59,703 bases of DNA, taken from an uncultured Flammeovirgaceae bacterium. Its GTDB lineage: Bacteria; Bacteroidota; Bacteroidia; Cytophagales; Cyclobacteriaceae. Under the pieces are notes generated by a model. That model was given only the letters and a program-made list of their open reading frames with translations. It ran no database searches and was not told the DNA's origin. Positions 19,215 to 30,668 of the stretch are shown in pieces. The stretch is from the NCBI GenBank assembly GCA_913050055.1, contig CAJXAT010000003.1, positions 1 through 59,703 of the forward strand. Direction: 5' to 3'. The translations under genes were made by a program, and so were the position numbers. Position 1 is the stretch's first letter; every line of letters begins with the position of its first letter.

Positions 19215-21761
19215 ATGGAAGCTAAGTTTTCAAATAGAGTAAAAGAAGTTATTTCATTGAGTAGAGAAGAGGCCCTTAGACTGGGCCATGATTACATTGG
19301 GACAGAACATCTACTGCTGGGTATGATTCGTGAGGGAGAAGGAGTCGCCATAGGTTTACTCAAGAAATTAGGTGTTTCTTTAGATGAGTTAAGAAATTCG
19401 GTTGAGCAAGCGACCAAAGGGACGACCACAAGTAATGTCAAGAACTTAGCAAATATTCCATTGACACGTCAATCAGAGAAGGTGTTAAAGATCACTTATT
19501 TAGAGGCCAAAATTTTTAAAAGTCATCTGATTGGAACGGAACATTTATTACTCTCAATTCTTAGAGATGAGGATAATCTAGCTACACAGATTCTTGATAA
19601 GTTTGAGGTAGGCTACGATGTGGTTAAAGAAATGCTAGAATATCAAACCGAGAATCCCTTGGCTGAATCGGATACCGATGATCCCGACGATGATGGAGGG
19701 AAAATGTTCGGGGCGGGTGCTACTCCCGGAAGCGGAAGAGGAGAATCTACGGCCAAGGGGAGTGAAAAAACAAAGACTCCCGTGTTAGACAATTTCGGAA
19801 GAGATTTAACAAAATTGGCTGAAGAAGATAAAATGGATCCCATAGTAGGTCGAGAGAAGGAAATCGAACGCGTGGCTCAAATTCTCAGTCGTAGAAAGAA
19901 AAATAATCCCATATTAATAGGTGAGCCAGGTGTTGGTAAAACTGCGATAGCTGAGGGCTTAGCCGTAAGGATCGTTCAGAAAAAAGTATCTCGAGTATTA
20001 TTTGGGAAACGAGTCGTTACATTGGATCTGGCTTCATTGGTTGCTGGCACAAAGTATAGAGGACAGTTCGAGGAAAGAATGAAAGCAGTCATGACTGAAA
20101 TAGAGAAATCTCCAGACGTGATTATATTTATTGATGAGTTACATACGATTGTAGGAGCGGGAGGGGCTTCGGGATCATTAGATGCCTCCAATATGTTCAA
20201 ACCGGCCCTAGCACGTGGAGAGATTCAATGTGTAGGTGCTACTACTTTAGACGAATACCGTCAATATATCGAAAAAGATGGAGCTTTAGCAAGAAGATTC
20301 CAAATGGTAATGGTGGATGCGACGACGCCTGATGAAACCATACAAATTTTAGAAAATATTAAAAATAAATACGAAGAGCATCATAATGTCACCTACAGCA
20401 AAGAGGCAATTAAAGCCTGTGTGACCTTGTCAGATCGATACATAAGCGATCGTTTTTTACCTGACAAAGCGATTGATGTGCTTGATGAAACGGGTGCGCG
20501 TGTACACATAAACAATATCAATGTTCCTGAATCCATCGTTTCCCTAGAGACGCAAATAGAATCGGTTAAGGAAGATAAAAATAGCGTAGTCAAAAGCCAA
20601 AAATATGAAGAGGCGGCTCAGTTAAGAGATAAAGAGAAAAAGTTATTGGCTGAGCTCAAGATTGAAAAAGATCAATGGGAAAAAGAATCTAAAAGCAAAC
20701 GTTACCAGGTCAATGAAGGAAGTGTAGCTGAAGTAATCGGTATGATGACGGGAATTCCGACGAATAGAGTAGCCCAAAAAGAAGGAGAAAAGCTTCGTAA
20801 TATGAATGAAGAACTTAGTCAAAATGTGATTGGTCAGGATGAAGCAGTTACCAAACTGACCAAAGCGATCCAAAGAACACGGGTGGGTCTTAAAGATCCA
20901 AAAAAACCGATTGGTTCTTTTGTCTTTCTTGGACCCACTGGAGTAGGTAAGACTGAAATGGCTAAAGTCTTGTCCAAGTATCTCTTTGATAAAGAGGATT
21001 CATTGGTACGGATCGATATGAGTGAATACATGGAGAAATTTTCTGTAAGCAGGTTGGTTGGAGCACCTCCGGGATACGTTGGATACGAAGAGGGAGGACA
21101 ATTGACCGAAAAAGTACGACGAAAACCTTATTCAGTTGTTCTTTTGGATGAAATAGAAAAAGCACACCCGGATGTATTTAATATTCTGTTGCAGGTATTA
21201 GATGATGGTGTGCTTACAGATGGACTGGGTAGAAAAGTAGATTTCCGCAATACGATTGTGATCATGACTTCTAATATTGGAGTCAGAGACCTCAAAGATT
21301 TTGGTGCAGGAATAGGTTTTGCGACGCAATCTAGAAAAGACAATAAAGCTGAAGTGATCAAGTCCACTATTCAAAATGCCTTGAAAAAGACCTTCAGTCC
21401 TGAATTTTTAAATAGGCTCGATGATGTCATTATTTTTAACTCACTTGAAAAGGAGCATATTCATAAAATAATAGATATTTCTTTGGGTAAGTTATTTAAA
21501 AGAATAAGTGATTTGGGTTATCAAGTTACGTTAACCGAAAGTGCCAAGGATTTCTTATCTGACAAAGGTTATGATCCTCAATTTGGTGCACGTCCGCTCA
21601 ATAGAGCGATTCAAAAATACCTTGAGGATCCAGTAGCCGAAGAGATCTTAAAAGGAGAGATCAGCGAGGGAGATGTCATTCAAGCCACTTGGAATAAAAA
21701 GTCTGAGGAACTGTCTTTCAAGCTTAAGAAAAAGAAAACTAAAGAAAATAAAGAGCAATAG
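19215..21761 (+). CDS. clpC: ATP-dependent Clp protease ATP-binding subunit ClpC
   Basis: 848 residues. The N-domain has two Clp_N repeats (EALRLGHDYIGTEHLLLGMI; FKSHLIGTEHLLLSILRD), followed by a glycine-rich linker (about 155-185). AAA1 has GEPGVGKTAIAEGLA and the IFIDELHTIVG Walker B. A coiled middle domain with a UVR-type motif (QKYEEAAQLRDKEKKL) is diagnostic of ClpC over ClpB. AAA2 has GPTGVGKTEMAKVL and LLDEIEKAHPDV. It unfolds substrates for ClpP in the cytoplasm. It is a single-gene unit ended by the strong hairpin at 21772-21805. Confidence 0.96.
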   Translation: MEAKFSNRVKEVISLSREEALRLGHDYIGTEHLLLGMIREGEGVAIGLLKKLGVSLDELRNSVEQATKGTTTSNVKNLANIPLTRQSEKVLKITYLEAKIFKSHLIGTEHLLLSILRDEDNLATQILDKFEVGYDVVKEMLEYQTENPLAESDTDDPDDDGGKMFGAGATPGSGRGESTAKGSEKTKTPVLDNFGRDLTKLAEEDKMDPIVGREKEIERVAQILSRRKKNNPILIGEPGVGKTAIAEGLAVRIVQKKVSRVLFGKRVVTLDLASLVAGTKYRGQFEERMKAVMTEIEKSPDVIIFIDELHTIVGAGGASGSLDASNMFKPALARGEIQCVGATTLDEYRQYIEKDGALARRFQMVMVDATTPDETIQILENIKNKYEEHHNVTYSKEAIKACVTLSDRYISDRFLPDKAIDVLDETGARVHINNINVPESIVSLETQIESVKEDKNSVVKSQKYEEAAQLRDKEKKLLAELKIEKDQWEKESKSKRYQVNEGSVAEVIGMMTGIPTNRVAQKEGEKLRNMNEELSQNVIGQDEAVTKLTKAIQRTRVGLKDPKKPIGSFVFLGPTGVGKTEMAKVLSKYLFDKEDSLVRIDMSEYMEKFSVSRLVGAPPGYVGYEEGGQLTEKVRRKPYSVVLLDEIEKAHPDVFNILLQVLDDGVLTDGLGRKVDFRNTIVIMTSNIGVRDLKDFGAGIGFATQSRKDNKAEVIKSTIQNALKKTFSPEFLNRLDDVIIFNSLEKEHIHKIIDISLGKLFKRISDLGYQVTLTESAKDFLSDKGYDPQFGARPLNRAIQKYLEDPVAEEILKGEISEGDVIQATWNKKSEELSFKLKKKKTKENKEQ

Positions 21762-21771
21762 GAAAGTATTG

Positions 21772-21805
21772 AATATCTAGGTAGTTTAATAACTACCTAG
21801 ATATT
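21772..21805. terminator. Bidirectional terminator between clpC and the VWA gene
   Basis: A perfect 15-bp inverted repeat, AATATCTAGGTAGTT / AACTACCTAGATATT with a TAAT loop, is followed by TTTTC on the plus strand. The VWA gene stop codon (21786-21788) lies inside the left arm, so the last residues of that protein are encoded by the hairpin. Confidence 0.85.
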
Positions 21806-23825
21806 TTCTAAAAAACCATTCAAGGCTGAAAAGGGTCATAATTACGAATAAAAGCCACTTCAGATCAATCAGTTTGGTGAAGTCTTGAATGCTGTGAAGT
21901 ATGCTTTTTGCCTGTGAATCTTGAAAATCTCTAATTAGTGAATCAAGCTCATTTTTTTTATAAAATCGTCCCCCTGTATGGTCAGCTAGATCTTTGAGAA
22001 GGTCATGATTAGCTGTAAATGTCGTACGCTCCAATTGGCCATCTTTAATAATGAATTGTCCTTTTGAGGATAAATTTTTACCATTAGATACCGAGAGGGC
22101 TTCATAAAAATAGATTCCTTTGCCAAGTGTACCAATATTCAAGGTTTTATTAGCATCGCTACCTGTAAAATTAAAGATACTTTCCGATCTATCTTTTCCC
22201 TGAAAGACCTTCAGTGTTATACGATTTCCTGCTATAGGTTCATAGATGTCGTTGTAGGATTCCGAGGTAAATTGAATAAGATCACCACTTTGAAAAAAGG
22301 GCGTAATAGGTTCAAATATGAATTTGCGTTTATCTGATTGCACACTGAGGTATTGAATGGATTTAATAATGATTCGATCAAAAAGTGAAGCATTATTTGA
22401 CATCGCCAGTTCTTGTAATCGCCAATTCCAGATGCCCGTTCCATAAAAAACACCATATTTTGAGCTGCCATTATCAAAAAAAGATAAAACGGGCTTGTCT
22501 ATGGTGAGATTACCCACCCCTTGGTGAAGCAAAATTTCATGAGTACCCAAGTCATAAGATCCATAAGGCACCTTCAGGGTTGGATAATCATTAAACTTAT
22601 CCACATAGGATCGGTCAATTTCAAATTTTGTGAAGTTAGGGTTATAAACGGGCTTAACAATATCTTGTTGATTTCCTGATTGTTCAATAATGATATTGGT
22701 TTTGGAATAGAGCCGATTTAGGTTTGATTTTTTACTGAGGATATATAAAAAGGGCGGACTACCAGAATAGTTAATTGTAGGAAAATTGTCAGAAAAAGCC
22801 TGATGATGAATGATGACATCGAAGGTATCAGAGGGAAGTGTTTTTGTTAATCCTGAGATATATATTTGAGTTTGGTAGTTTTCATTCTCGGCGAGAGCCA
22901 TCCGAATGGCCCTGATATCGGGATGGGGCGCGGGTGCTACCAATAGTATTTTCTCTTTTCCTTTGACGATCTCGATAAAAAGATCTTTTTCATTATTTAC
23001 CGTATTTATTTCGTCGGCTTCTGGAAGTATCTTTATGCGCAAATGTTGAGGACCAAATTTATCGGCATCCATTTCAAAAGTAACCTTCATTTGCGAGGAT
23101 AGAAAGAGATTTTGTTTACTAATGATTCTATCATCATCAGATAAAATGATGGTCTTTTTCATTCCAGTGTAACCTGTGGCGTCGATATATACTTCGATGG
23201 GAAATCGATTCCCTTGGTAGACGACTTGATTACTGCGGACCTCTTTGATCGCAATGTCTTTTCTGGTTGTGGTATCGCCCAGTCCTAGGCTATGAATGGG
23301 GATCAAAGATTGTCTGTAAGAAGGAGAGAGTCCCTGATTGTACAAACCATCTGAGATCAACAGGACGGCTGCGAGGTTTCGCGTCTCTAAGCTTTCAAAA
23401 GCTACATTAAGTGCTTGGTTTAAATTAGTAGACGACGCATCAAAGCGTATGGGTATTTCGGTACGCTCCTCTAAATTAAATACTCGCGCCTCAAAATTAA
23501 GGGCACTTATTTTTTCGTCTACTTCCACAAGCAATTGATTCATATTTATGGAATCTTCATGCTGCATCATAGATAGTGAATGATCGACAACCAAGGCGAT
23601 GATGGGTTTTTCGATGACCTGGGTCAGGTGGTTGATCAAAGGATTTAATAAAATTAAAAATATCACGAGCGTGGCTATAATACGCAGCGCCCCAAGGAGT
23701 CTAGAGACATAAGTTGCCCAGGGGTTTTTTTTCTCATACATCAAATAAGTAATGCACGCAATGAGTATTGCTGCGGGCAGGAGCCACCATGCATTGGCTA
23801 AAAATACAAACGAGGGATCTTTCAT
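21786..23825 (-). CDS. VWA-domain membrane protein
   Basis: 679 residues. The N-terminus has two to three membrane segments (ANAWWLLPAAILIACITYLM; IIATLVIFLILLNPLI). The VWA domain starts IIALVVDHSLSMMQHED with the MIDAS-type D-x-S-x-S. A long Ig-like extracytoplasmic region follows (VFQGKDRSESIFNFTG), and a last membrane helix near the C-terminus (IDLKWLLFVIMTLFSLEWFF). It resembles the stand-alone DUF4159/glutamine-amidotransferase-like membrane VWA proteins of Bacteroidota. No MoxR ATPase or Bat partner is adjacent. The role is unknown, perhaps surface assembly or stress sensing. Confidence 0.8.
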   Translation of the reverse strand: MKDPSFVFLANAWWLLPAAILIACITYLMYEKKNPWATYVSRLLGALRIIATLVIFLILLNPLINHLTQVIEKPIIALVVDHSLSMMQHEDSINMNQLLVEVDEKISALNFEARVFNLEERTEIPIRFDASSTNLNQALNVAFESLETRNLAAVLLISDGLYNQGLSPSYRQSLIPIHSLGLGDTTTRKDIAIKEVRSNQVVYQGNRFPIEVYIDATGYTGMKKTIILSDDDRIISKQNLFLSSQMKVTFEMDADKFGPQHLRIKILPEADEINTVNNEKDLFIEIVKGKEKILLVAPAPHPDIRAIRMALAENENYQTQIYISGLTKTLPSDTFDVIIHHQAFSDNFPTINYSGSPPFLYILSKKSNLNRLYSKTNIIIEQSGNQQDIVKPVYNPNFTKFEIDRSYVDKFNDYPTLKVPYGSYDLGTHEILLHQGVGNLTIDKPVLSFFDNGSSKYGVFYGTGIWNWRLQELAMSNNASLFDRIIIKSIQYLSVQSDKRKFIFEPITPFFQSGDLIQFTSESYNDIYEPIAGNRITLKVFQGKDRSESIFNFTGSDANKTLNIGTLGKGIYFYEALSVSNGKNLSSKGQFIIKDGQLERTTFTANHDLLKDLADHTGGRFYKKNELDSLIRDFQDSQAKSILHSIQDFTKLIDLKWLLFVIMTLFSLEWFFRKYLGSY

Positions 23826-23879
23826 AAACTTAAAACCTGCTGATAAGGAAGTAGGTTGGATATAATAAAAGGGAATTAC

Positions 23880-24626
23880 TCAAGTAAGTAATCCACCATT
23901 TACTTGTAATACTTGTCCCGTAATATAAGTTGACGAATCTGAGGCGAGAAAGACACAAGCGTTTGCGACATCCTCTGGACTTCCTCCACGTTTTAATGGA
24001 ATGGCATCACGCCAAGTTTGGACCACTTTTTCATCTAATCCTGCGGTCATTTCTGTCTCAATAAAACCTGGAGCAACTATATTACAGCGAATGCCTCGAG
24101 AACCCAACTCAAGGGCAACAGATTTTGAAAAACCTATGATGCCCGCCTTTGAAGCGGCATAATTTGCCTGACCCATATTTCCTTTAATACCGACGACTGA
24201 AGACATATTGATGATTGATCCACTTCTTTGTTTCATTAGGGGCCTAAAGGCTGCTTTTACAGTATTAAAACAGGATTTTAAATTAATTTCCATGATTTCA
24301 TCCCACTGTGATTCGGACATTCTCATCAATAGATTATCTCGGGTGATTCCTGCATTATTGATCAAGATATCTAATTTTCCAAAATCTCGGACCACATCAG
24401 CAATTAATTCTTGGGCCGCCTCATAGTTGGAGGCATCTGATCTATAGCCTTTGGCATCTACACCTTTGGCTTTTAGTTCTGCAACTAAGCTTTCCCCTTG
24501 CTCCACACTGGACAAGTAGGTAAAAGCTACATATGCCCCTTGTGCAGCAAATGTATGGGCGATGGCCCTTCCTATTCCTTTTGAAGCACCGGTAATCAAT
24601 GCTATTTTTCCTTCTAATGCTTTCAT
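23880..24626 (-). CDS. fabG: 3-oxoacyl-[acyl-carrier-protein] reductase
   Basis: 248 residues, classical short-chain dehydrogenase: TGASKGIGRAIAHTFA (NADPH site), NNAGITRDNLLMRMSE with the FabG-typical DNLLMRM, IINMSSVVGIKGNMGQANYAASK with the Ser-Tyr-Lys triad, and VAPGFIETEMTAGLDE. These details match FabG rather than a generic SDR. It reduces 3-ketoacyl-ACP in fatty acid elongation. It stands alone, with divergent lpdA upstream. Confidence 0.95.
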   Translation of the reverse strand: MKALEGKIALITGASKGIGRAIAHTFAAQGAYVAFTYLSSVEQGESLVAELKAKGVDAKGYRSDASNYEAAQELIADVVRDFGKLDILINNAGITRDNLLMRMSESQWDEIMEINLKSCFNTVKAAFRPLMKQRSGSIINMSSVVGIKGNMGQANYAASKAGIIGFSKSVALELGSRGIRCNIVAPGFIETEMTAGLDEKVVQTWRDAIPLKRGGSPEDVANACVFLASDSSTYITGQVLQVNGGLLT

Positions 24627-24767
24627 GTAAAATTTATAATTTATGCTAAATTAAATAACAGAATTAATATACGACTATAATCGCTCATCTTAGTCATTTT
24701 AATTGTTAACACTTAGATTTGCAAATGAAACGAATTAAAGCATTTATTAGCATTTAAAAAAAATTAT

Positions 24768-26162
24768 ATGGCTTCACAATATGATCTAATCGTAATCGGA
24801 AGTGGTCCGGGAGGTTACGTAGCGGCAATTAGAGCATCCCAGCTCGGTATGAAAGTTGGTATAGTGGAAAAGGCAGAATTAGGAGGTGTTTGTCTCAACT
24901 GGGGGTGCATACCCACTAAAGCACTGTTGAAAAGTGCTCAAGTTTTCGAATATATCAATCATGCAGCTGACTATGGTATATCTGTTAAGGAATCAACTGC
25001 TGATTTTAAAGGGATGGTCAAGAGAAGTCGCGAAGTGGCGGATTCCAATAGTAAAGGGATTGAGTTTCTTTTCAAAAAAAATAAAATAGAAGTCATAAAG
25101 GGTCATGGAACACTTTCAAGAGGCAAGCAGGTAAAGGTGACAGATGCTGCTGGAAATACCACCAATTATGAGGCTAAAAATATAATACTAGCTACAGGAG
25201 GACGGGCAAGAGAACTACCTAATCTACCGATGGATGGTAAGAAAGTGATTGGGTACAGAGAGGCCATGACATTATCTGAACAGCCTAAAAAAATGGTTAT
25301 TGTAGGCTCTGGAGCTATTGGTGTTGAATTTGCCTATTTCTACGATGCCCTAGGTACGGAAGTTACCATTGTGGAGTATTTACCCAATATCGCACCGGTA
25401 GAAGATATAGATATTTCCGCAACATTGGCACGAAGCTTCAAAAAGAAAGGGATCAAAATCATGACTCAATCAGAGGTCACCAAAGTAGATATAAAAGGGA
25501 AGGGATGTAAAGTAAGTGTTAATAACAAAAAAGGGGAAGAGATTCTAGAATGTGACATCGTATTAGCAGCAGTAGGCGTGTCAACTAATTTGGAAGGTCT
25601 GGGGATCGAAAGTCAAGGAATCAAGACCGACAAGGGCAAAGTAGTGGTTGATGAATATTATGCCACCAACGTCCCAGGAGTTTATGCCATTGGAGATATT
25701 GTTCAGGGGCAAGCATTGGCACATGTAGCGTCAGCAGAAGGTATTATTTGTGTAGAAAAAATCTCTGGGCAATCTCCGCAACCCTTAGATTATGGAAATA
25801 TACCAGGATGTACTTATTGTTCTCCTGAAATTTCTTCTGTGGGGATGACCGAAAAAGAAGCCCTTGCCAAGGGATATGAAATTAAAGTAGGTAAGTTTCC
25901 TTTTTCTGCGTCAGGAAAAGCAAAAGCTTCTGGTGCTACCGAGGGGTTTGTAAAGGTTATATTTGATGCAAAATATGGGGAATGGCTAGGTGCACATATG
26001 ATTGGTGCGAATGTCACCGAGATGATTGGTGAAGCGGTGGTCGCCAGAAAGCTGGAAACTACAGGGCATGAGATTATAAAATCTGTACACCCTCATCCGA
26101 CGATGTCAGAAGCCATCATGGAGGCTGCGGCTGATGCGTATGGTGAGGTGATTCATATGTAG
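24768..26162 (+). CDS. lpdA: Dihydrolipoyl dehydrogenase (E3)
   Basis: 464 residues. The FAD site is GSGPGG (11-16). The redox pair is Cys42/Cys47 in GGVCLNWGCIPTK. NAD binding is in GSGAIGVEFAYFYDALG. The second FAD motif is GVYAIGDIV, and the C-terminal active-site base is in HPHPTMSEAIMEAA. It regenerates lipoamide in the pyruvate and 2-oxoglutarate dehydrogenase complexes and the glycine system. A TAGATTTG box at 24714-24721 matches the -7 promoter element, about 50 bases before the ATG. Confidence 0.97.
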   Translation: MASQYDLIVIGSGPGGYVAAIRASQLGMKVGIVEKAELGGVCLNWGCIPTKALLKSAQVFEYINHAADYGISVKESTADFKGMVKRSREVADSNSKGIEFLFKKNKIEVIKGHGTLSRGKQVKVTDAAGNTTNYEAKNIILATGGRARELPNLPMDGKKVIGYREAMTLSEQPKKMVIVGSGAIGVEFAYFYDALGTEVTIVEYLPNIAPVEDIDISATLARSFKKKGIKIMTQSEVTKVDIKGKGCKVSVNNKKGEEILECDIVLAAVGVSTNLEGLGIESQGIKTDKGKVVVDEYYATNVPGVYAIGDIVQGQALAHVASAEGIICVEKISGQSPQPLDYGNIPGCTYCSPEISSVGMTEKEALAKGYEIKVGKFPFSASGKAKASGATEGFVKVIFDAKYGEWLGAHMIGANVTEMIGEAVVARKLETTGHEIIKSVHPHPTMSEAIMEAAADAYGEVIHM

Positions 26163-26627
26163 CAAATTATAAATTTAAGGAGTCTTGTTGATGGGATCTA
26201 GAACCTATTCAGTTTCTTTGAATCTGGAAAAGTGGGTGTGAATTGTACTGCTTTAGGAGATCTATTAGGATCTTGTTTGAGAAATTAATAATAATTCAAT
26301 GTTGATTCCTTAAGGGCAAGACGTGTTTTCCTGTCATTTGAGCCATTCGATTAAGCGTATAACAATCATCTTAATTCCTGAAATCTAAGTTATTTTTTTT
26401 AAAGCATTTTTAGTGGTGGGCATTGCGATATAGGAAGATCAATACGTTCGATGAGGCTATGAAATTCTTATCTTGAAGGAGGCCAATTAACGCCGTGATA
26501 AAAAGGCTTGGGGAATACTTTTTATTGTTTGGTAATCTAAGATAACCCCTGTTTTAATTCGAGAGATTCAGCTTTTGCATGAACTCCTGTTAAAAACTTT
26601 ATGCGACAAAGTCAAGGCTCACTAATC
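26163..26627. other. Long intergenic region with traces of a decayed gene
   Basis: 465 bases between convergent lpdA and metX with no intact ORF. In one plus-strand frame, positions from about 26404 read LVVGIAI, two stops later GYEILILKEAN and then RRDKKAWGI. This is like the FAD/NAD-binding N-terminus of an oxidoreductase (xVVGxGI...GYEILILEKA). The match is short and interrupted by stops, so I offer it as a possible remnant only. No terminator is obvious after lpdA. Confidence 0.25.
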
Positions 26628-29012
<2,385 letters not shown>

Positions 29013-29015
29013 GAG

Positions 29016-29099
29016 TTATATTTGAATTCGCGCAAGGCGCATACCATTATGGCGACAACAGCAACAACTGACGTAAGCCATAAATAATGAGAGTTCCAT
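29016..29099 (-). CDS. Putative leader peptide uORF with four consecutive Cys codons
   Basis: A 27-codon ORF, ATG at 29097-29099 and TAA at 29016-29018. It begins MELSLFMAYVS, has Cys at residues 12-15 (TGT TGC TGT TGT), and continues RHNGMRLARIQI. A weak AGGTAG lies just before the ATG. It sits 66 bases downstream of the SAM-I aptamer and just upstream of exclusive hairpins, in front of a sulfur-assimilation gene. This is the expected layout of a cysteine-sensing leader peptide. Polycysteine leader ORFs that act as attenuators are known in mycobacteria; I know of none established in Bacteroidota. Translation is inferred. Confidence 0.7.
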   Translation of the reverse strand: MELSLFMAYVSCCCCRHNGMRLARIQI

Positions 29100-29165
29100 T
29101 CTACCTGCAAGTACAGCTAGAGATAATTGAAATTTTAAGTTCTGTATTATTATCATAATCATCAA

Positions 29166-29251
29166 TTTATTTGTCAGGAATTAGCACCTACCCCTTAGCA
29201 GGGGGGTTGCTAGCGCGTCGACGAGCCTGTCTCTTAGCGCTTCTTAATAAA
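29166..29251 (-). ncRNA. SAM-I (S-box) riboswitch
   Basis: The minus strand shows the SAM-I core. P1 TTTATT (29246-29251) pairs with AATAAA (29166-29171). Next come AAGAAGCGC, then AGAGACAGGCTCGTCGACGC, CGCTAGCAACC, a P4 hairpin CCCC-TGCTAA-GGGG and the conserved GGTGCTAATTCCTGAC. It senses S-adenosylmethionine and lies about 250 bases upstream of the metY start. No intrinsic terminator follows it directly, so the expression platform is not obvious and may act through the downstream leader. Confidence 0.95.
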
Positions 29252-29276
29252 CCGAGCTATTCTTCGATTCGAGTAG

Positions 29277-29307
29277 CAAACATAAGCACCCAATTTTATT
29301 TTACAAA
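29277..29307 (-). promoter_or_regulatory. Bacteroidota-type promoter for metY-metX
   Basis: TTTG (29304-29307), exactly 19 bases, then TATGTTTG (29277-29284) on the minus strand match TTTG-N19-TAnnTTTG. Transcription should start near 29270, about 20 bases before the SAM-I aptamer. Confidence 0.85.
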
Positions 29308-29531
29308 ACATTTGAAATAAATTTTTATTATTTGTTTTTTGGACTTTGAAGATGTTATCTTCTGCGCATTAATTATTTCAAGTCAGTTTTTGATGAAGGT
29401 ATTTATTATTATTTACATAAAATAAGTATATCAGGATTCAAATGAATTAAAATATATTTACTTGTCAACTCATTATTGTTTTCGAATAAGTATGGAATTA
29501 ATGGCTTTCTATTTTAGTTTGTAGTTCAAAG

Positions 29532-30668
29532 ATGCAAACAGCCAATAGACTTAAGGAGATTCAAGAATATTATTTCTCCGCGAAACTTAGGGAGATCCGT
29601 GCCCTAGAAAAGGAGGGTAAGGAGGTACTTAATCTCGCTATCGGGAGCCCTGATTTGTTACCTCCCAATCAGGTCATCGAGCAACTAAAAATAGGCTCGG
29701 ATCTTCCGGGAGCCAATCAATATCAGTCCTATCAAGGGTTGCTTGCCTTTCGTGAGGCCATCGCCGAATTTTCAAAAAGTCAGTTAAACATCGTCTTGAA
29801 TCCTGAAGATGAAATTTTGCCTTTAATTGGTTCAAAAGAAGGAATTGCTCACATTTCATTGGCCTATCTCAATAAAGGAGATCAAGTTTTAATCCCTGAG
29901 TTGGGTTATCCTACGTACACCTCAGTCACCAAAATGGTAGAAGCGGAGCCGATTTATTATCCGTTGATCGAATCAAATGATTGGTGTCCTGATTGGAAGT
30001 TCTTTGATCATTTAGATTACAGTAAAATAAAATTACTTTATCTTAACTACCCACATATGCCGACGGGGGCAAGAGGATCTCAAAAAATTTTGGCAAAGTT
30101 TGTGGATATAGCCATCAAGCACAAGCTTCTTTTGATTCATGACAATCCCTACAGTTTCATTTTAAATGATCAACCTTTAAGTATTTTCTCAGTGGAAGGT
30201 TCCAAAACATGTGCTTTGGAATTGAACTCTTTGTCCAAATCCTTCAATATGTCTGGATGGCGGGTAGGCTGGTTGTCAGGAGCTTCAGAGAACATCAAGA
30301 ATGTATTACGGATCAAAAGTAATCTAGATACAGGGATGTATCAACCTATTCAGCGAGCAGCAATCGTCGCTTTGCAGCAGGATGAGAGATGGTTTGAGCA
30401 GTTAAATCATACCTATAAGATCCGTAGAAACTGCGTTTTTCGTCTTTTAGATAAACTTAATTGTACTTACCAAAAGGGACAAAGTGGTCTTTTTGTATGG
30501 GCGCAAGTACCCATGATGGATGTCGATGTCCTTATTGATGATCTACTTGTCAATAAACATATTTTCATTACTCCAGGCCATATTTTTGGAGCTAAGGGGA
30601 GACGTTATGTGAGGGTATCTTTGTGTGCTCCCGCAGAAATATTTGAGCAAGCTATTTTGAGATTATGA
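29532..30668 (+). CDS. PLP-dependent aminotransferase class I/II (probably aromatic/aspartate type)
   Basis: 378 residues, fold-type I aminotransferase: EVLNLAIGSPDLLPPNQVIE, YQSYQGLLAFREAIAEF, GSKEGIAHISLAYLNKGDQV, LYLNYPHMPTGARGS, IHDNPYSF and the PLP lysine in LNSLSKSFNMSGWRVGWLSG. The neighbouring tyrA overlaps its stop (ATGA), which suggests it transaminates prephenate, 4-hydroxyphenylpyruvate or phenylpyruvate in Tyr/Phe synthesis, as in similar Bacteroidota operons. Specificity is inferred from context. A prephenate dehydratase gene is not in view. Confidence 0.9.
   Translation: MQTANRLKEIQEYYFSAKLREIRALEKEGKEVLNLAIGSPDLLPPNQVIEQLKIGSDLPGANQYQSYQGLLAFREAIAEFSKSQLNIVLNPEDEILPLIGSKEGIAHISLAYLNKGDQVLIPELGYPTYTSVTKMVEAEPIYYPLIESNDWCPDWKFFDHLDYSKIKLLYLNYPHMPTGARGSQKILAKFVDIAIKHKLLLIHDNPYSFILNDQPLSIFSVEGSKTCALELNSLSKSFNMSGWRVGWLSGASENIKNVLRIKSNLDTGMYQPIQRAAIVALQQDERWFEQLNHTYKIRRNCVFRLLDKLNCTYQKGQSGLFVWAQVPMMDVDVLIDDLLVNKHIFITPGHIFGAKGRRYVRVSLCAPAEIFEQAILRL

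Noticed and set aside
24725-24757. Short ORF MKRIKAFISI just upstream of lpdA
   Set aside because: It has no biased codon run, no structure after it and only a few bases to the lpdA start; most likely chance.
29393-29425. Short ORF MKVFIIIYIK in front of the aminotransferase-tyrA genes, as a possible aromatic or branched-chain leader peptide
   Set aside because: It has single Phe and Tyr codons and three Ile codons, no following hairpins, and lies in very AT-rich DNA where such ORFs are expected by chance.
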